64,000 nucleotides of DNA from Candidatus Heimdallarchaeota archaeon (lineage in GTDB: Archaea; Asgardarchaeota; Heimdallarchaeia; Hodarchaeales; Hodarchaeaceae): assembly GCA_011364965.1 (NCBI GenBank), contig RDOB01000004.1, positions 116,360 through 180,359 on the forward strand, in the 5' to 3' direction. The position numbers and the translations under genes were made by a program. Below the pieces are notes generated by a model. The model was not told the DNA's origin and did not search any database. It was given only the letters and a program-made list of their open reading frames with translations. This document shows, piece by piece, positions 55,065 through 63,377 of the stretch; the stretch's first letter is position 1, and the number at the start of each line of letters is the position of its first letter.

Positions 55065-55886
55065 TGAGAATAATCCTCCTGCTCCTGATTGGCTTGAAAA
55101 TATGTCTTTTATTCCATCACATAGAACTTTCAATAAAATATCCTCGTGCACATTGATTAAATCTGAATAAAGATCAAGAATCTCAAGGAATGCTTCCTCA
55201 TCTTCATTTTCGACTGCTCTGAAAATAGAGTTTGTGATTTCTAGGTATCTTGCCTCTATTGGGTTTTCTTCTTGAACGTTTTTACCATTTGACATTAATA
55301 AGTATTTGCCACAGCTTCCAATTTCATAAGCGTTTATTTCTGCTAAAGTGAGATAAGTCCGTATTCTTGCAGATAAATTTGTTGTTTCCTCACTATATGT
55401 TGAAAGGGCCTCAAAACACTCTACGTATTTCTTTTTTTGACATAAAATGCCAGCATAAGTATAATAAAGGTCAAATATTACATCATCGACAACTTCAGCT
55501 TCCAAAATAATATTATAATAGTGAAGGAGGAACTGATCATCTTGAAACGCACGTTCAGTAATAATTTGGGAATAAATATTTTGTAACCGAGAAAATTGAG
55601 ATTCTTCTCTCACTAGTTTGAATATCGCTTTAATCACCTCTACCCATTCTCTCTTATTTCTTACGGACCTAATCCCCAAAATGTAATTACTTATTAAATT
55701 AAAGGCTAATTTATCATGGTTAGCTTCTAAGAAAAGGGGGATAGCATCATTTAATATATTACTAACTATTTCAGGATCATTGGATTTCAAAGCTCGTTGG
55801 TAAGCTCCGAGGAGCATTTGATATCCGTCAAACCAGTGGCCAGAGGAAAGTTCCTGTAAACCTCTATCTACCCATGGATTTTTCAC
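55050..55886 (-). CDS. Alpha-solenoid protein, Get4/PCI-like candidate
   Basis: 278 residues from the in-frame GTG at 55886. The frame is open to 55967, but the extra 27 residues are an unlikely hydrophobic run. Almost all-helical with helix-pair repeats. The block SSGHWFDGYQMLLGAYQR, then EIVSNILNDAIPLFLEANHDKLAFNLISNYI recalls the first repeats of Get4/TRC35 (GDYYEAHQMYRTLYFRY ... LLYSGALLLL ... ADLA). Length suits Get4 (~290-330), and the G-rich tail GAGGLFSLLGG recalls its end. The family shows low identity, so a PCI/TPR protein is the main alternative. No Get3-like ATPase is in the window. Confidence 0.55.
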   Translation of the reverse strand: MKNPWVDRGLQELSSGHWFDGYQMLLGAYQRALKSNDPEIVSNILNDAIPLFLEANHDKLAFNLISNYILGIRSVRNKREWVEVIKAIFKLVREESQFSRLQNIYSQIITERAFQDDQFLLHYYNIILEAEVVDDVIFDLYYTYAGILCQKKKYVECFEALSTYSEETTNLSARIRTYLTLAEINAYEIGSCGKYLLMSNGKNVQEENPIEARYLEITNSIFRAVENEDEEAFLEILDLYSDLINVHEDILLKVLCDGIKDIFSSQSGAGGLFSLLGG

Positions 55887-55967
55887 AATAATCACTACGA
55901 TTTCATATTTTTGGACTAAAAGAGATACATTAAGGACAAGAGTCTTAATTTTGAGATCTAAGTACAA

Positions 55968-56326
55968 ATGAAAAATTAAAACGCTTATAAAGTTATAGTG
56001 ATGGAGAGGTTTAGATCAACCATTTCATTTGAAATAAGATTATACTAATCTTTTCCATGCTAATTATCATTTACTATTGGGATAATTTGTTATAAATATG
56101 ACAAGAGCCCTTAGACAGACTAAATCTTAAATATGGGTTCAAAAAACAATTTTATTAATGATGATAGATATTATTTTTAAAGGAAAAACTCAAGAAACGG
56201 GTGTTTGAATAGCGAATAACGCGCGGATTTAAATTCGTGTATTTAATATTCTTCCTAACCAGATAGATTGATATTACTATCTGTCAAGCTTTATAAATTT
56301 TCGTTGTTTACAGAAGTTGATAAAAA
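55968..56326. other. Intergenic region, 359 bases, divergent promoters
   Basis: No gene or RNA structure seen; AT-rich. Lies between the divergent Get4-like and gelsolin-like genes and should carry both promoters. A TTTATAAA-type box is near 56289-56297, about 30 bases before the TTG at 56327. Confidence 0.4.
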
Positions 56327-57292
56327 TTGAGCAATTCTGAATTTATAAAACAATATACTGTTAATGATGACGGCACTCTTAATCCCATCTCTATTTCTTC
56401 CTTCTCTGAACTGACTCAGGATAATGTTTTCATAATTGTTGAAGAAAACGCAAGAAAAATTTTCATATGGAAGGGAGAAAAGGCTCCTGTACGAAGAAAA
56501 TTTATATCTGCAAAAGCAGCTCAACAAATGAGAGCTGAAGAGTATGGGATGGTTTATCGGATTGAAAGCCTTGATCCTGGCCTGGAGGGGTCAGACTTTC
56601 TCTCAATCTTTGGTATTACTGCAACAGAAGCCCCAGAAATCGATTATGAATCTGATTTGGCGACAGTTATGGATTCAGTGCCCGCACCAGCTCCAACAAT
56701 GAGACCTACTCCAGCACCGGCTGTAACACCTCAACCAGCACCAAAAATAGAGACAGTTCCAAAAAGCGTGCCAATATCAGCCGAAACAATGCAATCAGCT
56801 GTAAAATCTACTCCAAAACCAGTTCCTGCGACAATAACTCCGACTGAAAGTAGACCAGCTCCTGCAGCAAGAGTTAGTGCTCCAGTAACACCAAGCCCAA
56901 AACCCACTAGAGTTGTTAAAGAAACAGAAGTGGTTGTAACCGAACCAGTTAGGACTAGTGCAATTGCATCATTAGATGAAATTAAAGTCAAATTGAAGGA
57001 GTTAGAAATTCCTCAGAATATGGAACGTGAGATTATTATAGTTGGAAATGTAGTATTTTCAGTAATAAAAGAACATCTTGCCTTATTCTCGAAGGATGTC
57101 GTAAAGTTAGAACCTATGAATGACTTACCAGCTGGAATTTTCCCTGCTTCCGATTATCAAGTAAGATTATTTATAGAAAAAGAGAAAGTAATGTTTGTTG
57201 AGCTATTAAGAAGAAAAACCAGATCAGAAAGAGAAGAATTTGTTGATGATATGAGAAAATCGCTCCAAGATTTGTCAAAGTTAGGATTATAA
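56327..57292 (+). CDS. Gelsolin-like domain protein with proline-rich linker
   Basis: 321 residues, TTG start. Residues ~25-95 have the gelsolin-fold pattern: TQDNVFIIVEENARKIFIWKGEKAP (strand-turn-strand with W-x-G), KFISAKAAQQM helix, then YRIESLDPGLEGSDFLSIFG (E-x-x-x-F). A long P/A/T-rich linker (~115-210) with many 'PAP/PTP' repeats follows. A C-terminal alpha/beta domain (~215-321) is unrecognised. Gelsolin-like proteins regulate actin filaments in eukaryotes and Asgard archaea. It heads a run with a Rab-like and an MglA-like GTPase. Actin-binding is inference. Confidence 0.75.
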   Translation: MSNSEFIKQYTVNDDGTLNPISISSFSELTQDNVFIIVEENARKIFIWKGEKAPVRRKFISAKAAQQMRAEEYGMVYRIESLDPGLEGSDFLSIFGITATEAPEIDYESDLATVMDSVPAPAPTMRPTPAPAVTPQPAPKIETVPKSVPISAETMQSAVKSTPKPVPATITPTESRPAPAARVSAPVTPSPKPTRVVKETEVVVTEPVRTSAIASLDEIKVKLKELEIPQNMEREIIIVGNVVFSVIKEHLALFSKDVVKLEPMNDLPAGIFPASDYQVRLFIEKEKVMFVELLRRKTRSEREEFVDDMRKSLQDLSKLGL

Positions 57293-57308
57293 TTGCAGGA
57301 GATTCAAA

Positions 57309-57845
57309 ATGAGTGAAAACGAGTATTTGCTAAAGATTTGTGCTATTGGCTCTGGGAGTGTCGGAAAGACTTCACTAATTCGTCGTTATGCTGAAGGTAA
57401 ATTTACAACCAATTACTTACCCACGTTAGGGGTGGATATCACAACTAAGAAAATTCAAATTGCTAATAATCAGGTGAAACTCATCCTTGTGGACACAGCG
57501 GGACAAGAATTCTTTGGAAAACTTAGACCCAGTTATTATAGAGGAGCATCTGCCTGTCTAATCATGTTTGCTTTGAATGAAAAGAAAACGTTTGATGCTG
57601 TTCCAAATTGGTTAGCTGAATTCAGAAAGCATATTCCTGAATCTACCATTCCTATTGCTTTAGCTGGAAATAAAAAAGATCTAGAAAAAGACAGACAAGT
57701 ATCCACCGAAGAAGCTAAAAAATTTGCCACAGAGAGAAATATGTCGTATTTTGAGACTTCAGCTAAATTAGGTGGGGATGAAATTGAACAAATTTTTCAT
57801 AATTTAGCTCAGGACGCCTTAAACACACGAAATAGCTATAAATAA
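57309..57845 (+). CDS. Rab-like small GTPase (second copy)
   Basis: 178 residues. GSGSVGKTS (G1, ~13-21), TLGVDITTK (switch I), VDTAGQEFF (G3, Gln present), NKKD (G4), ETSAKLG (G5). Closer to classical Rab than the first copy in the 'YYRGASACLIMFAL' core and 'PNWLAEFRKHIP' helix. There is no C-terminal cysteine (ends RNSYK), so membrane attachment must be by partner, not prenyl group. It begins 16 bases after the gelsolin-like gene and 24 bases before the MglA-like gene, so the three are an operon. A ribosome site GCAGGAG lies 8 bases before the ATG. Confidence 0.93.
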   Translation: MSENEYLLKICAIGSGSVGKTSLIRRYAEGKFTTNYLPTLGVDITTKKIQIANNQVKLILVDTAGQEFFGKLRPSYYRGASACLIMFALNEKKTFDAVPNWLAEFRKHIPESTIPIALAGNKKDLEKDRQVSTEEAKKFATERNMSYFETSAKLGGDEIEQIFHNLAQDALNTRNSYK

Positions 57846-57869
57846 TCATAAATTCAATGGGATGTACAA

Positions 57870-58622
57870 ATGACAGCAAACGCGGATTTTGAAGTTATAA
57901 AAAGAGACCATCAAGGAGTTCCTGTTGTCAAAATTGTCTTCTGGGGGCCAACTCTTGCTGGGAAAACTACTGCTCTTACTATTACAAAGGTTCTAAAGAG
58001 CCTAGAAGACCCAGAAAATGTCTATAAATTCCTCAAACTTGAAGATCCAACCGGGCGAACATTATTTTTCGACCAAGCGATTTTTGGGATTGGAAAGACA
58101 ACTGCAGGCTTACCAATATTAAAATATCACTTATTCACAGTTCCTGGTCAAGAACGTCATTCTGGGCAGCGCAAGGTAGTGCTTAGAGGAGCTCACGGTC
58201 TGATAATCGTTATTGACTCTGAAAAATCTCGCTGGGAAGAGAATAAGTTTGCATTAGAAGAAATAAATCAATTAGCTGGAGACAAATTAGCTAATGGTAC
58301 ATTACCATATCATATTATGTTAAATAAGATGGATCTTCCCAAAGAACAGCGAATATCGGCATTAGAGGTAGGAAAATTATTAAGTGAATCAAGGGTAGTG
58401 GCAAGTCTTCGAGATGCTGCGGTTAGAATTGTAGAAGTATCCTGTTTGGAAGCACGTGACGATTTAAAGGCCTTACTTTCATCAGGGGATCGAAGTAAAA
58501 TTGTCGACCAAACTGGAAAATTAAAAAAGGAATATCGCCCCCCAAGTGTAACACGTGTTATTAAATCTGTGGAAACTCTTATACGAGAAATAATAATTCA
58601 AATGATGAAACAACAGCAATAG
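57870..58622 (+). CDS. MglA/Arf-like GTPase
   Basis: 250 residues, larger than Ras-type proteins. G1 is GPTLAGKTT (26-34). After it comes PTGRTLFFDQA, which in MglA proteins is the T-R-T-L-F-F-D segment. TVPGQERHSGQRKVVLRGAHG (G3 at VPGQE 91-95) matches the MglA pattern VPGQ...RK.VLRGADG. G4 is NKMD (152-155). A C-terminal ~40-residue extension is helical. In bacteria MglA works with the roadblock protein MglB. The 23.6-kb roadblock gene is not adjacent. Cotranscribed with gelsolin-like and Rab-like genes. Confidence 0.9.
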   Translation: MTANADFEVIKRDHQGVPVVKIVFWGPTLAGKTTALTITKVLKSLEDPENVYKFLKLEDPTGRTLFFDQAIFGIGKTTAGLPILKYHLFTVPGQERHSGQRKVVLRGAHGLIIVIDSEKSRWEENKFALEEINQLAGDKLANGTLPYHIMLNKMDLPKEQRISALEVGKLLSESRVVASLRDAAVRIVEVSCLEARDDLKALLSSGDRSKIVDQTGKLKKEYRPPSVTRVIKSVETLIREIIIQMMKQQQ

Positions 58623-58662
58623 TGAATTTTTCAAATTTCCCTAATAGCAAAGGAGATTTTAA

Positions 58663-59301
58663 GTGAGAATCTCGATACTAGATGAAAATTCGCTTGAAAA
58701 TATTGCGTCACATCTCAGAAAAGGGGGAATAGGTGTATACCCAACGGATACTGTTTATGGGCTAGGTACTCTTGCCTTGAAATCAAATGACCTGCAAATA
58801 ATGAAAATTTATCAAATTAAAAGAAGGTCATTTGAGAAACCACTGAGTCTACTAATCACAAATGAAATGATAAATAAATATATTGAAGCAAGATCGGATA
58901 TTCTGGCATTTCTTAATAAGAATTGGCCAGGAAAGTTAACAGTAATTTTAAGACGCAAAAAAAATGAAATATATCCCCTTTCTGATTTATTAAACTATAA
59001 AAATCCAGATAAAATTGCTTTTCGTGTGCCTGATAATGAGAATCTATTAAAAATCATTGATTTGATTGGATATCCCATCATTGGTACGTCTGCTAACCTA
59101 TCTGGAACAAAATCGAAATTAGATCTGGATTCTGTATTAAAAGAGCTTGATTCAAAGGATATTACTCTTTGGGTAGATGGTGGAAGATTGCCACCAACTC
59201 CTCCGTCCACTATTTTAGATTTTACGAATCCAAACGAACCAAGAGTGGTAAGAACTGGTAGTGGTAATATTAAGGGTTTTAAAAATCATTTTACTCCATA
59301 A
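58663..59301 (+). CDS. L-threonylcarbamoyladenylate synthase (Sua5/YrdC family)
   Basis: 212 residues, GTG start. YrdC fold: GGIGVYPTDTVYGLG near the N-terminus, KIYQIKRRSFEKPLSLLI, NWPGKLTVILRR, and GTSANLSG later. This enzyme makes threonylcarbamoyl-AMP for the universal tRNA t6A37 modification. It lacks the ~120-residue Sua5 C-terminal domain, so it is a YrdC-type short form. It is 40 bases after the MglA-like gene, so it may share its transcript. This housekeeping gene breaks the functional theme of the cluster. Confidence 0.94.
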   Translation: MRISILDENSLENIASHLRKGGIGVYPTDTVYGLGTLALKSNDLQIMKIYQIKRRSFEKPLSLLITNEMINKYIEARSDILAFLNKNWPGKLTVILRRKKNEIYPLSDLLNYKNPDKIAFRVPDNENLLKIIDLIGYPIIGTSANLSGTKSKLDLDSVLKELDSKDITLWVDGGRLPPTPPSTILDFTNPNEPRVVRTGSGNIKGFKNHFTP

Positions 59302-59383
59302 ATTTTAAATCAATTCGAATTAGTGCCTAGATAATACTTAATTCTTAATACTTTGATTATTTTGATACAACTTTCAATATAAG

Positions 59384-59393
59384 AATATAAATA
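59384..59393 (+). promoter_or_regulatory. TATA box of the longin-like gene
   Basis: AATATAAATA with an AT-rich upstream, 32-42 bases before the ATG at 59426. So the longin-like gene probably has its own promoter even though it lies in the cluster. Confidence 0.5.
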
Positions 59394-59425
59394 AGGAACT
59401 CTCATAGAAGAAAGAATGAACAAAC

Positions 59426-61270
59426 ATGAGTTCTTTATCGGCTTCAAATGACATTCTTGTTATTCATCAAAACAGAATCATCTTTAGCTCTGGTAGTGGG
59501 GCGTTAACACAACATAGCAAAATTAGTGCAACAGTAACCCAAGTTTTAAATCTTTTTTCCCAGAAAATCATGAAAGGAGAACAAATACACTTTATAAGGT
59601 TTGAAAATCATCGCATGATATTCTTATTCTCCCCTGCAAGGAAAGAAGAATTAGTAGCAATTGTTTTAATCCCAATAGATCGAAGCGCAAGGCAAATTTT
59701 ACCTACAATGAGCATGATTTTAGGATTATTAGAAGAATTTCTCCAGGGTAATATTCTAGACGCACAAAATCGTCATTTAGATTGCTTTCACCAAATCTTG
59801 TCAACTCATGAAGATTCTTTATACATCATCCCTCGAACAGCAGATGGAATATTAGCAGCGTTAGTACTACTAACGGCTTTCGCTCATGATATGCAGCTTG
59901 GAATCCAAAAAGTTGTTTCTAATATAAGATTTATAAACCCACAGAAACCTCAAGAAATCAGTAATATACTGCATCAAGCAGAAAATAAAAGGATTCTATC
60001 TTTTATCGATATTCCAGAAGCAGAGACGAGAGAGAATATTCTTGTATTCGGTATTGAATCTCCACTAAGGCAATATTTCTCTGCATTGCCAGGCGAACGT
60101 ATTTATGATGCATTAGGTAGGATATTTGGTGAGAAATCTAATGCTGCTAAGATGAGATCATTTATTGCTAATGAAGATGCCCAAGAAATAGCACAATCAA
60201 TATCATTATTTCCTGAATCAGAAGATGGGTTTATTAGAAAAGAGATTCTACTGAATACTGTATTACAACCAGGGAAAGATATAATTGTCTCGATATCTAC
60301 TCCTGTTATGCAAAAGTTACGAGAATTGTCGTCAACAACACGAGAAACATCACGCGTTAAACATAAATTTCCAAAAGATGTTCCTGTTGATGACCTTGAT
60401 GCTCTCACGGAACACCTTATAGAGGAGGAAATAGCTGAAGTAAAACCAATTGTTCAGGACCTAGGAGTAAAAAATGCTCAAGCATTATCAGCAGAGCCCG
60501 ATGCAATTCCTTCTGCTATACAAATAGAACCAATTACCACTATTCCATCTCGAAAAGTTACCAAAGAAACAATGGTTCAATTGGAGAAAGCGAAAAAGGG
60601 AGGACATGAATATAGATTCAATTCTATCCCCATATTATTAGATACATCTCCATTTGCTTTAAATATAACAGAAACGGATAGCTTACCTTATGATCCCTCA
60701 AAAATGACAATTCGTGTTTTTAATAATCAGAATAGACAATTTTGTATCCATATCTTGACTTCTTCAGATAGACTTCCACCTTTGAAAGAATCAATGGAGG
60801 ATTTGTCTATGAGATTAGGGGGAGAAACTCAGTTGCACAAAGATCATATCTCGATTCAAGGTCCTGTTGAAAAGCAATCTAATGCGATTAAAGCCCTTCT
60901 TTGGCTTTTAATTGTAGAATATTTAACACAAGTAGAATTAAATAAATTTCCATTATCGAAACGTTTCGAGATTCCTAGAGAGGGTTCTATTTTAATAATT
61001 CCACCTAAACGTGACTTTGTTCGTGAAAAAATACCATCTAAATTTAAAACCTTTGTAGTAGAGGAAGAAGTAAGGAGGAAGATTGAACAAGAAGCATTAT
61101 GGACATTAGGACAATCTCAAGATACCTTAATCTCCAAATTAATGGAACCATTAAAACATGGTGAAGGAGTTGTTTTCATTGCGTCAGATAGGAACCAAGA
61201 AATGGAAGAAATTGCTCTATTCCTTCTTTTAGTCTCTGAAACTTGTGGTATTGGATTTTCTAGATGGTAG
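59426..61270 (+). CDS. Longin-like / Mon1-type N-terminal domain protein, unknown
   Basis: 614 residues. Residues ~8-110 read as a longin domain: DILVIHQNRIIFSS (strand), a helix, then HFIRFENHRMIFLFSP and ELVAIVLIPID (paired strands), then a long helix. This first-longin pattern resembles Mon1/Fuzzy/HPS1-type proteins ('GK-PIF-S, E-LVAV...'). The middle (~130-340) may contain a second such unit. The C-terminal part (~400-545) is a separate alpha/beta domain. No catalytic motif. It follows the Rab/MglA GTPase run. A GTPase-regulating partner is plausible but unproved. Confidence 0.65.
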   Translation: MSSLSASNDILVIHQNRIIFSSGSGALTQHSKISATVTQVLNLFSQKIMKGEQIHFIRFENHRMIFLFSPARKEELVAIVLIPIDRSARQILPTMSMILGLLEEFLQGNILDAQNRHLDCFHQILSTHEDSLYIIPRTADGILAALVLLTAFAHDMQLGIQKVVSNIRFINPQKPQEISNILHQAENKRILSFIDIPEAETRENILVFGIESPLRQYFSALPGERIYDALGRIFGEKSNAAKMRSFIANEDAQEIAQSISLFPESEDGFIRKEILLNTVLQPGKDIIVSISTPVMQKLRELSSTTRETSRVKHKFPKDVPVDDLDALTEHLIEEEIAEVKPIVQDLGVKNAQALSAEPDAIPSAIQIEPITTIPSRKVTKETMVQLEKAKKGGHEYRFNSIPILLDTSPFALNITETDSLPYDPSKMTIRVFNNQNRQFCIHILTSSDRLPPLKESMEDLSMRLGGETQLHKDHISIQGPVEKQSNAIKALLWLLIVEYLTQVELNKFPLSKRFEIPREGSILIIPPKRDFVREKIPSKFKTFVVEEEVRRKIEQEALWTLGQSQDTLISKLMEPLKHGEGVVFIASDRNQEMEEIALFLLLVSETCGIGFSRW

Positions 61271-61464
61271 AGACAAGGCTAAAAGAATTTCTTACTAAAG
61301 ACTGCTATTGTATCGATCGGCTGAGGCCTCCCGTTGCGATGATGCATGTATCGTCCGGAATAGCAGATAAGCTTTCAGCTGGGATCTTTTTGGAAATTCT
61401 AGTCAAATTGTCTTGCCAACTAGAAAAATTAAATGATAATACCTATACAAGCATATTTGAGTAA
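61264..61464 (+). CDS. Small hypothetical protein, start overlapping upstream stop
   Basis: 66 residues. Its ATG overlaps the end of the longin-like gene by 7 bases, so translation is probably coupled. Composition is ordinary for the region, with several cysteines (C14, C16). No family recognised. It may be a short accessory partner or a chance ORF. Confidence 0.4.
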   Translation: MVETRLKEFLTKDCYCIDRLRPPVAMMHVSSGIADKLSAGIFLEILVKLSCQLEKLNDNTYTSIFE

Positions 61465-61704
61465 ATCCAAGGATGATTCTAGTTTTATTAATTAAAAACA
61501 AAAATTTATGAACCATTTAGAATGGAAAGAGTTTGGGAAACGTAAAAAAGTGATCAATTAGAACTAATATTTATAACTTAGATTAGGTTGAATTGGTTAA
61601 AATAATATTAACTGAGTCCATAAAACAAAGATAGTGTATACTTCAAACTAAAAAATTAAATAAATTTCATTGAAATCAAATCTACACTCATAGGGTTTAT
61701 TCAA

Positions 61705-62571
61705 ATGATAAGGACAATTCGCAAATTTTCTAAAAAAACACGAGGAATTTCTCCCGTGATAGCCACAGTTCTTTTAATAGGATTAGCTGTCGTAGCAGGT
61801 ATTGCAGTCGCCTTAGTGGTTTTTGGTACATTGAATACTCCCACACCATTAAGAATTGAGATAATATCCATATCTGATTTTAAAACAACTGATGATGACA
61901 CCTTAATCGATCAATTTTCTGTAACATTACATAATACAGAACGTACAAATGGTCTGATTTTAACAGATTCTTTCAAACTATTTTTCCAGAATCTAACTGA
62001 GCAATTAGGTTGGGAAATGAATCTTTCAAATACACAAATAATTCTTCCTGCCTTGGAAATTCAAACTATTCCATTGTATTGTAATCCTAATGAAGATCAA
62101 AACGAATTAACACCTAAAAATGATACCCTTTATATTGAAGTAACCGTCTATCCGGAGAGCAGTACGAATCCAAGAAACGCTAAGAAATTCCGATCAGATT
62201 TACTAATAATGGGAGACACTTATGGACCCGTGTCCATTCAAGCTACCGCCCAAAATGCATTATTTGATGATTTGGGGAATAATATTTCTATAACAGCCAC
62301 AAATCTAGGCAGTATGGAACTAGATCTGTATTTAGAGTTTTCTACTACAGATTCTCAGGATATTTTCTTTGCAATAGGGGGAGAAAATAAAACACGATTC
62401 GATTTCTCAATTGGTAGTTATGGGGAAGTTATTATGCCAAATTTAACCTCATTATATCCTACAGAACACGCTGTAGCTGACCAGAGTTTCATAATATTAA
62501 TTACATTATGGGATCAGAATAATTTTCGCCTTTTAGCTTCTAGAAGCTTACTATTAACCTATACAGGTTAA
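61705..62571 (+). CDS. Archaeal type IV pilin-like protein
   Basis: 288 residues. The N-terminus RKFSKKTRGISPVIATVLLIGLAVVAGIAVALVVF (core RGISPVIA plus a hydrophobic helix, ~13-42) is a class III signal peptide of archaeal pilins. The remaining ~245 residues are beta-rich, with N-x-S/T sites and no further membrane segment. It is longer than typical pilins (~130-160), so it may be a minor or adhesive subunit. It has a 240-base AT-rich gap in front. Confidence 0.85.
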   Translation: MIRTIRKFSKKTRGISPVIATVLLIGLAVVAGIAVALVVFGTLNTPTPLRIEIISISDFKTTDDDTLIDQFSVTLHNTERTNGLILTDSFKLFFQNLTEQLGWEMNLSNTQIILPALEIQTIPLYCNPNEDQNELTPKNDTLYIEVTVYPESSTNPRNAKKFRSDLLIMGDTYGPVSIQATAQNALFDDLGNNISITATNLGSMELDLYLEFSTTDSQDIFFAIGGENKTRFDFSIGSYGEVIMPNLTSLYPTEHAVADQSFIILITLWDQNNFRLLASRSLLLTYTG

Positions 62572-63261
62572 TTGCTCTTCTTGGAAATAAGCTTTACCCT
62601 GAAAATTTCGTAATAACCTATTTCCCTACTCTCATCCCAATGTACCTCTGCTTCCTCAATTTCAATTCGAGAAGGAAAAAAAGGAGCATCCAAGACAAAT
62701 GATTCATATTCACCGCCTTCTCCTGTGACACTTATTTGTTCGTCCACTGCTTGTTGCCTTATCCTGCTTATCAAAGATTGCGTAATTCTTTTACCAAGCA
62801 AATTCCTTTCAAAACCCATAGCAGCGACTGAGACAAAAATAATGTAAAAATTATTTTCTAGGAGTTCATTCATCAATTGTAATGGTGCTAGTCGCCATAA
62901 TGGATTGAAACATCGAACTCCCGCGAGCGCCGCAGCCCGATTGAATTTATAACGCTGAAATTCGGAACGAATTCCCCCTGTAATAATCGCATCGACCTGA
63001 AGATCATTGAATGCTCTTTTAAGAGTTATAATCTCATTGGAAAGATCACAGGACTCAATTAGAATCTCTTTATAAGGAATATTTAGCATTTCAGCCATAA
63101 ATCTAACATATTTACTATTTGGAAGGTGAAATAGAAGGCTTTCATTACAATTTGAACGTACAGTGATTATGGCGATTACATTGTATTGATGGAGTGCTAC
63201 CCATAAAGCCAATATAGAGTCTTTTCCTCCAGAGACGAGGCATGCTACTTTAATTTTTCAT
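62568..63261 (-). CDS. Diphthine-ammonia ligase-type ATPase (DPH6/MJ0570 family), N-terminal frameshift
   Basis: Amidates diphthine on elongation factor 2, in the PP-loop ATPase family. The downstream body is intact (VDAIITGGIRSEFQRYKFNRA, LWRLAP, SVTGEGGEYESFVLDAPFF). The PP-loop KVACLVSGGKDSILALW is encoded at 63213-63251, but its frame begins after a TGA with no ATG/GTG/TTG. The ATG at 63259-63261, preceded by GGAGG, is in another frame. Removing one A from the A5 run (63254-63258) joins them as MKIKVACLVSGGKDS. So this is a homopolymer sequence error, a real pseudogene, or a slippery start. The intact part alone starts at a later codon (63212) without the PP-loop. Confidence 0.75.
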
Positions 63262-63303
63262 TTCCTCCAATCTTATTTGAAAATGCACTACGAATACGAA
63301 GAA

Positions 63304-63312
63304 ATTTATATC
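63304..63312 (+). promoter_or_regulatory. Possible TATA box of nadA
   Basis: ATTTATATC, about 66 bases before the ATG at 63378, in the short gap between the divergent DPH6 and nadA genes. Confidence 0.3.
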
Positions 63313-63377
63313 TTATCATTTTAATTACAGTAATTTGCAAATAAAACAGACAAATTAACCACTTATGAGACTGGAAA

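Noticed and set aside
56731..56991. Minus-strand ORF rich in V, T and G
   Set aside because: Antisense of the proline-rich linker in the gelsolin-like gene.
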